DNA of 64,000 nt, taken from NCBI RefSeq assembly GCF_014207985.1, contig NZ_JACHMI010000001.1, positions 9,097,001-9,161,000 of the forward strand, written 5' to 3'. This stretch comes from Nonomuraea rubra (lineage in GTDB: Bacteria > Actinomycetota > Actinomycetes > Streptosporangiales > Streptosporangiaceae). Of this stretch, positions 59,725 to 64,000 are shown one piece after another. The position numbers and the translations under genes were made by a program. Numbering within the stretch: position 1 is the first letter of the stretch; each line of letters starts with the position of its first letter. The notes beneath the pieces were generated by a model. It did no database searches, was not told the DNA's origin, and worked only from the letters and a program-made list of their open reading frames with translations.

Positions 59725-60873
59725 ATGGCCGGCATCCTCCGACCGCGCGGCCAGGCCGCCAAGGTCGTGCCCGTCGAGCTCTTCTTCGACCTCGTGTACG
59801 TGTTCGCCATCACCCAGCTCTCCCACCTCCTCCTCGATCATCTCGGCGCGGCCGGAGCGGCGCAGACCCTGCTGCTGACCCTGGCCGTGTGGTGGGCGTG
59901 GATGTACACCACCTGGACCACGAACTACCTGGACCCCGACCACCCCACCATGCGGCTGACGCTGGCCGCCATGATGCTGGCCGGGCTGGCCATGGCCGCC
60001 GCGCTGCCCCAGGCGTTCGGGCCGCGCGCCCTGTGGTTCGCCACCGCGTACGTCGTGCTCCAGGTGGGCCGGTCGCTGGTGGTCGCGCTCGCGGCCCGGC
60101 ACGAGCCCATCGGGCATACCTTCCGGCTCATCCTGGGCTGGCACGTGATCAGCGCCGTCCTGTGGGTCGGCGGCGCGTTCGCCGGTGGGACGGCGCAGGT
60201 GGTGCTGTGGGTGGTGGCGCTGGCCGCGGAGTACGCCGCGCCCTGGCACGGCTACCGGCTGCCGTTCCTGCCCCGGGCCACCACGGCCGACTGGTCGATC
60301 GACAGCGGCCACATGGCCGAACGCTGCCAGCTCTTCGTGATCCTCGCCCTCGGGGAGTCCATCCTGGTCACCGGCCTGACCCTGGCAGGCGGCGATCACC
60401 TGTCCGTCGCGACGGTGGCCGCGTTCGCCATCGCGTTCCTCACCAGCGTGGCCATGTGGTGGGTGTACTTCGACCGCTCGGCCGAGGCCGCCGCGGAGAA
60501 GGTGGCCGAGTCCGATGACACCGGGCGGCTGGGCCGGTCGGCCTACACCTACAGCCACATCCCCATCGTGGCCGGGATCATCGTCGCGGCCGTCGGCGAC
60601 GAGCTGGCCATCGCGCACCCGCTCGGGCCGATCAGCCCGGGCACCGCCCTCACCGTCCTGGGCGGCCCCGCGCTGTTCCTGGCCGGGCACGCGGTGTTCC
60701 AGCGGGTGGTGTTCGGCCGCGTACCGGCGAGCAGGCTCGCCGCCATCGCCGTGCTCGTCGTCACCGCGCCGGTCGTCCTGCTGGCGCCGTCACTCGTGCC
60801 CCCGCTCGCCCTGGCCGGCCTGGCGGCGGTGGTGGTCGGCGGCGCCGCGTTCTGGGACTCGCGACCGGCGTGA
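59725..60873 (+). CDS. Low temperature requirement A (LtrA)-family membrane protein
   Basis: 382 residues, about ten membrane helices. Signature: VVPVELFFDLVYVFAITQLSHLL, WAWMYTTWTTNYLDPDHPTMRL, GHMAERCQLFVILALGESILVTG and the VYFDRS motif. LtrA was first linked to cold growth in Listeria; the molecular role is not known. Single gene with its own AAAGGA site. Intact. Confidence 0.88.
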   Translation: MAGILRPRGQAAKVVPVELFFDLVYVFAITQLSHLLLDHLGAAGAAQTLLLTLAVWWAWMYTTWTTNYLDPDHPTMRLTLAAMMLAGLAMAAALPQAFGPRALWFATAYVVLQVGRSLVVALAARHEPIGHTFRLILGWHVISAVLWVGGAFAGGTAQVVLWVVALAAEYAAPWHGYRLPFLPRATTADWSIDSGHMAERCQLFVILALGESILVTGLTLAGGDHLSVATVAAFAIAFLTSVAMWWVYFDRSAEAAAEKVAESDDTGRLGRSAYTYSHIPIVAGIIVAAVGDELAIAHPLGPISPGTALTVLGGPALFLAGHAVFQRVVFGRVPASRLAAIAVLVVTAPVVLLAPSLVPPLALAGLAAVVVGGAAFWDSRPA

Positions 60874-60901
60874 CGCGTGCTCACCCCGGGTGAACCATCG
60901 C

Positions 60902-60916
60902 CTGACCCGGGGGTAT
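60902..60916. promoter_or_regulatory. CsoR/CstR-like half site before the MBL-rhodanese gene
   Basis: ACCCGGGGGTATAGG is, on the reverse strand, ATACCCCCGGGT, matching the left half of the box at 29682, but the right arm is absent. Since CstR-type repressors control persulfide dioxygenases, the position 11 bp before the start is suggestive only. Confidence 0.25.
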
Positions 60917-60926
60917 AGGAGCACTC

Positions 60927-62309
60927 ATGAGTGCCGACGTCCATGTCATCGCCACCTCGTCGCTGGGTGACCACAGCTATCTGGCCACCGACGGGCAGTC
61001 CGCCGTCGTGGTCGACCCTCAGCGGGACGTCGACCGCGTGCTCTCCCTGGCCGGCCGCACAGGCGTGCGCGTCACGCACGTCGTCGAGACGCACCTGCAC
61101 AACGACTACGTCTCGGGCGGGCTGGAGCTGGCCAGGCTGACCGGGGCGCACTACGGCGTCGCGGCGGCCGACCAGGCGCCGTTCCCGCACCTGCCGCTGT
61201 CCGACGGGGACGTCGTCGAGGTCTCGCCCGTGCTGCGGCTGCGTGCCCTGGCCACGCCCGGCCACACCTTCCACCACCTGTCGTACGTGCTGGAGCACCG
61301 CGAGGCGGTCGAGGGTGTCTTCACCGGTGGCTCTCTGCTGTTCGGCACGACAGGCCGTACGGACCTGCTGGGGGCCGAGCACGCCGCCACGCTGGCGCGC
61401 GAGCAGCACGCCTCCGTGCGGAGGCTTTCCGCCCTGCTGCCCGGCGGCGCCGCGATCTGGCCGACCCACGGTTTCGGCAGCTTCTGCTCGGCCGCCCAGG
61501 CCTCCGGCGACAGCTCCACCATCGAGCGCGAGCGGCAGGTGAACCCGGCACTGCGGCTCGCCGCCGACGCGTTCGTCACGCAGACGCTGGCCGGGCTCGA
61601 CGCCTACCCCGCCTACTACGCGCACATGGGCGTGCTCAACCTGCGTGGCCCCGCGCCGGTCGATCTGCGCCCGCCGGCGCTCATCTCCCCGGAGGAGCTG
61701 CGGGCGCGGCTGCGGGCCGGGGAGTGGGTGGTGGACCTGCGTCACCGCACCGCGTACGCCGAGGCCCACCTGGCCGGCACGATCAGCCTGGGGCTGGACG
61801 GGCCGATGGCCACCTGGCTCGGCTGGCTGATCGGCAGGGGCGCGCCGCTGACGCTGGTCGGCCGGACGCCCGAGGAGGTGGCGCAGGCGCGGCGGGAGCT
61901 CGTACGCATCGGCGTGGACCACGTCTCCGCGGCGGCGGCCGGCACGCCCCGGGCGCTCGCCGCCGATCCGGCGCAGGTGCGGTCGCTGCCCACGGCGACG
62001 TTCGCCGGGCTGGCCGCCGCGCTCGCCGGTGACGTACCGGCCGGGCTGCCCGCCCCCCGCGTGATCCTGGACGTCAGGCTCGGCAACGAGTGGCGGGCCT
62101 CCCACCTCGACGGCGCCGTGCACGTGCCGCTGCCCGAGCTCGCGGCCCGCGCCGGCGACATCCCGGCCGGGGCCGTCTGGGTGCACTGCGGCAGCGGCTA
62201 CCGGGCCACCGCGGCGGCCTCGCTGCTGGCCAGGAGCGGGCGGGAGGTCGTGGTGGTGGACGACGAGTTCGCCGGCGCCGCGTCGTCCGGCCTGGCCATG
62301 GCCTCCTGA
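60927..62309 (+). CDS. MBL-fold/rhodanese fusion (persulfide dioxygenase-like)
   Basis: 460 residues. N-terminal metallo-beta-lactamase domain with ETHLHNDYVSGG (H-x-H-x-D at 56-60) and further metal ligands TPGHTFHHLSYVL and GTTGRTDLLG. Two rhodanese domains follow. The first (ELRARLRAGEWVVDLRHRTAYAEAHLAGTISLG) lacks the catalytic Cys; the second has it in VWVHCGSGYRATAAASLL. This order (MBL, pseudo-rhodanese, rhodanese) is that of CstB-type persulfide dioxygenase-sulfurtransferases, which oxidise sulfane sulfur to thiosulfate. Upstream lies a half CsoR/CstR-like box. Intact. Confidence 0.82.
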   Translation: MSADVHVIATSSLGDHSYLATDGQSAVVVDPQRDVDRVLSLAGRTGVRVTHVVETHLHNDYVSGGLELARLTGAHYGVAAADQAPFPHLPLSDGDVVEVSPVLRLRALATPGHTFHHLSYVLEHREAVEGVFTGGSLLFGTTGRTDLLGAEHAATLAREQHASVRRLSALLPGGAAIWPTHGFGSFCSAAQASGDSSTIERERQVNPALRLAADAFVTQTLAGLDAYPAYYAHMGVLNLRGPAPVDLRPPALISPEELRARLRAGEWVVDLRHRTAYAEAHLAGTISLGLDGPMATWLGWLIGRGAPLTLVGRTPEEVAQARRELVRIGVDHVSAAAAGTPRALAADPAQVRSLPTATFAGLAAALAGDVPAGLPAPRVILDVRLGNEWRASHLDGAVHVPLPELAARAGDIPAGAVWVHCGSGYRATAAASLLARSGREVVVVDDEFAGAASSGLAMAS

Positions 62310-62316
62310 CTCTTGT

Positions 62317-62332
62317 TACCAGAATTCTGTTA
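62317..62332. promoter_or_regulatory. TetR operator upstream of the TetR gene at 62343
   Basis: TAC-CAGAATTCTG-TTA: the core CAGAATTCTG (62320-62329) is a perfect palindrome and the outer bases TA/TA also pair. Ten bp before the start codon, consistent with autorepression of a leaderless transcript. Confidence 0.55.
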
Positions 62333-62342
62333 TCGTTGATTC

Positions 62343-63035
62343 ATGAGTGATCGGGAAGAGGTCCGCCGGCGCATCATCGACGCCGCGGCCACGCTGCTGC
62401 GCGACAAGGGCCGCGAGGGAGTGACGACGCGCACCGTCGGCGCCGCGGCCGGCGTTCAGGCACCCACGCTCTACCGCCTGTTCACCGACATGGACGGGCT
62501 GCTCGAAGCGGTGGCGGCCGACGGGTTCGCGCGCTACCTGGAGAAGAAGTACAGCCAGGAGCTGTCCGACGACCCCGTGGACGACCTGCGCCGCGGCTTC
62601 GACACGCATGTCGGCTTCGGCCTGGAGAACCCGGAGCACTACCTGCTCATGTACGGCCGGCCCAGCCCCGGCTCCCGCAGGCGCGTCATCGAGCAGTCGC
62701 TGGAGCGGCTTCACCAGTTGGTCCAGCGCATCGCCGTCGCGGGCCGGCTCTCCATCGGCGTCGAGGCGGCCGTCGCCATGGTGCACGCCGCGGGCGTCGG
62801 CCTCACGCTCACCCTCATCGGCACCCCTCCCGAGGAGCGCGACGCCGCACTCCCCGGCCGCGTGCGCGAGGCCATCCTCGCGGCCATCACCACGGCGGCC
62901 CCGGCGGACGCTCCGGGCGTGGCGCAGCGGGCCGTGGGCCTGAAAGCCGTGCTCGACGAGGTGCCCGGCCTGTATTCGCCGGGCGAGCGGGGCCTGCTCG
63001 ACGAGCTCCTGGACCGCGCCGCGAACCACACCTGA
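62343..63035 (+). CDS. TetR-family regulator
   Basis: 230 residues. HTH: VRRRIIDAAATLLRDKGREGVTTRTVGAAAGVQAPTLYRLFTDMDGLLEAVAADGF, followed by a helical ligand domain (GFGLENPEHYLLMYGRPSPGSRRRVIEQSLERLHQLV). No ribosome binding site precedes the ATG, and the palindromic operator overlaps the expected promoter, so it is likely leaderless and autoregulated. The neighbouring MBL-rhodanese gene is upstream in the same direction; no divergent target is visible. Confidence 0.88.
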   Translation: MSDREEVRRRIIDAAATLLRDKGREGVTTRTVGAAAGVQAPTLYRLFTDMDGLLEAVAADGFARYLEKKYSQELSDDPVDDLRRGFDTHVGFGLENPEHYLLMYGRPSPGSRRRVIEQSLERLHQLVQRIAVAGRLSIGVEAAVAMVHAAGVGLTLTLIGTPPEERDAALPGRVREAILAAITTAAPADAPGVAQRAVGLKAVLDEVPGLYSPGERGLLDELLDRAANHT

Positions 63036-63118
63036 GGCGGGCCGCCGCCGCCGCGGCGCACGATGGTTGTGCGTCCTTTTACCTGGAACGCCGCCGGCGG
63101 CGAACACGATCATCTGGT

Positions 63119-64000
63119 GTGCTCCTCAGCAATCGTGCCGTCTTCGCCAGCTCCGACCTCGACGAGGTCCGCGGCGAGGTCGCCAAGGTGTTCTGCCCGC
63201 ACCGGCTGGACCTGGCCGGGGACGCGGACCTGCTGTCGGCCCGGTTCAACTCCGTCCAGTTCGGCTCGGTCCGCGTCAGTTACCTCGACTACGGGGCCGA
63301 CGTGCACATCGAACCAGGCGACCTCGACACGTTCTTCCTGGTCATGATCCCGCTCGCCGGCCGCAGCCTGATCCGCGCCGGCGGTGAGGAGATCGTCTCC
63401 ACCCCGTCGCTGGCCTCGCTGCCGTCACCGACCCGCCACCTCGACATGCGCTGGGCCGCCGGCTGCCCCCAGCTCCTGGTCAAGTTCGAGCGAACCGCGA
63501 TCGAGCGCGCGCTGGAGCAGCTGCTCGGCGAGCGGCTCGGCGACCCGATCGTCTTCGGCCTCGGCATGGACCTGACGATGGGCTGGACCCGGTCCTGGCG
63601 GGACCTGGCCGACCTGCTCGTCAGGGAGGCCGAGCGCGACGACGGGCTGTCCGGCCATCCGCTGGCCATCGCGCACCTGGAGAACGCCCTGATCACCCTG
63701 CTGCTGACCATGCAGCCCTCCAACTACCGGGAACGCCTGACCGCGCCGGGACCGCCCGCGCTGCCCAAGGTCGTGCGCCGGGCGATGGAGTTCATCGAGG
63801 GGCACGCGCACCTCCCGCTCACCACCGCCGACGTCGCCGGCGCCGTCGCGGTCAGCAGCCGCTCCCTCCAGGAGGGTTTCCGCGCGCATCTCGGGCTGAC
63901 CCCCATGGCCCACCTCAGGCGCGTACGGCTGGAGCGGGTGCACGACGAGCTGAGGACGGCCGATCCCGCCAGGGTCACGGTGACCACCGTGGCCGCCCGA
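63119..64000 (+). CDS. AraC-family regulator, cut by the window end
   Basis: 294 codons visible, from a GTG at 63119 (no clear ribosome binding site) to the end of the window without a stop. The N-terminal AraC-binding-like (cupin_6) domain reads NSVQFGSVRVSYLDYGADVHIEPGDLDTFFLVMIPLAGRSLIRAGGEE. The first AraC HTH reads RAMEFIEGHAHLPLTTADVAGAVAVSSRSLQEGFRAHLGLTPMAHLRRVRLERVHDEL. The second HTH continues past 64000. It resembles AraC regulators of catabolic operons, whose targets lie outside the window. Confidence 0.8.
   Translation, partial: MLLSNRAVFASSDLDEVRGEVAKVFCPHRLDLAGDADLLSARFNSVQFGSVRVSYLDYGADVHIEPGDLDTFFLVMIPLAGRSLIRAGGEEIVSTPSLASLPSPTRHLDMRWAAGCPQLLVKFERTAIERALEQLLGERLGDPIVFGLGMDLTMGWTRSWRDLADLLVREAERDDGLSGHPLAIAHLENALITLLLTMQPSNYRERLTAPGPPALPKVVRRAMEFIEGHAHLPLTTADVAGAVAVSSRSLQEGFRAHLGLTPMAHLRRVRLERVHDELRTADPARVTVTTVAAR

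Noticed and set aside
1..64000. tRNA or rRNA genes and integrase attachment sites
   Set aside because: No cloverleaf-like or rRNA-like stretch and no integrase gene was seen by eye; a tRNAscan-type search would be needed to be certain.

Overview
The window is very GC-rich DNA, with dense coding on both strands, many GTG starts and ATGA/GTGA start-stop overlaps. Its families (DUF397 with XRE/DUF5753, CU044_5270, DUF2786, WYL/YafY, CsoR, DUF305, many TetR) point to a filamentous actinomycete. A Streptosporangiales-type or Streptomyces-like accessory chromosome region is my inference; no rRNA or tRNA gene was seen to fix the taxon.

Layout. 0-7 kb: prephenate dehydratase, a tautomerase-like/YHS protein, a STAS protein, a His-rich DUF4396 membrane protein, and decayed genes (methyltransferase, DUF2269, a two-component system). 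7-14.8 kb: an intact, tightly overlapping operon for a complex I-like membrane module (NuoA, a fused NuoB/NuoD-like protein, NuoH, J, K, L, M, N) with no NuoC, E, F, G or I. 15-19.5 kb: decayed PadR/permease genes, a nine-copy 15-bp tandem repeat, a frameshifted merB facing a merR with a doubtful 5' end, a YdeI-type protein, DUF305 and an AhpD-like protein. 19.5-24.7 kb: a broken LuxR-type regulator, a tyrosinase with a small partner, TetR with P450 and methyltransferase, and YCII and sigma factor fragments. 25-33 kb: the copper block csoR-copZ-secreted protein-copA, MFS transporters, USP, and MarR with a secreted protein. 33-41 kb: MFS, an IS630 remnant, WYL regulator/VOC, and a TetR with oxidoreductase, membrane protein and methyltransferase genes that share one operator motif. 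41-47.2 kb: surface and signalling genes (golvesin-like, DUF2786, CU044_5270 with a truncated sigma factor, and DUF397/small membrane protein/XRE). 48.4-52.2 kb: a compact RiPP locus made of a Cys-rich precursor, a kinase-like protein, a HopA1-like protein and a LanC-like cyclase, which resembles class V lanthipeptide machinery. 52.2-64 kb: LysR and an ABC exporter, DUF6223, a broken SDR, TetR and a Baeyer-Villiger-type monooxygenase, LtrA, an MBL-rhodanese protein, TetR, and an AraC-type regulator cut by the window end.

How parts work together. The RiPP locus probably makes a (methyl)lanthionine-bridged peptide, and the nearby ABC transporter is a candidate exporter. A recurring operator, ATACC-N7-GGTAT, occurs at csoR, three times before the DHA2-type MFS gene, and in variant form before DUF4396, at the AhpD/LuxR divergent promoter and at an orphan site. 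This suggests a local CsoR-type (copper) regulon. Other divergent promoters carry convincing dyads for TetR, MarR, LysR and WYL regulators.

Many genes between 2 and 41 kb carry frameshifts, internal stops or lost ends, and several pairs of fragments abut head to head. That is typical of a region reshaped by deletion and transfer, but single-base frameshifts could also be assembly errors. The nuo-like operon, copper block and RiPP locus look intact.
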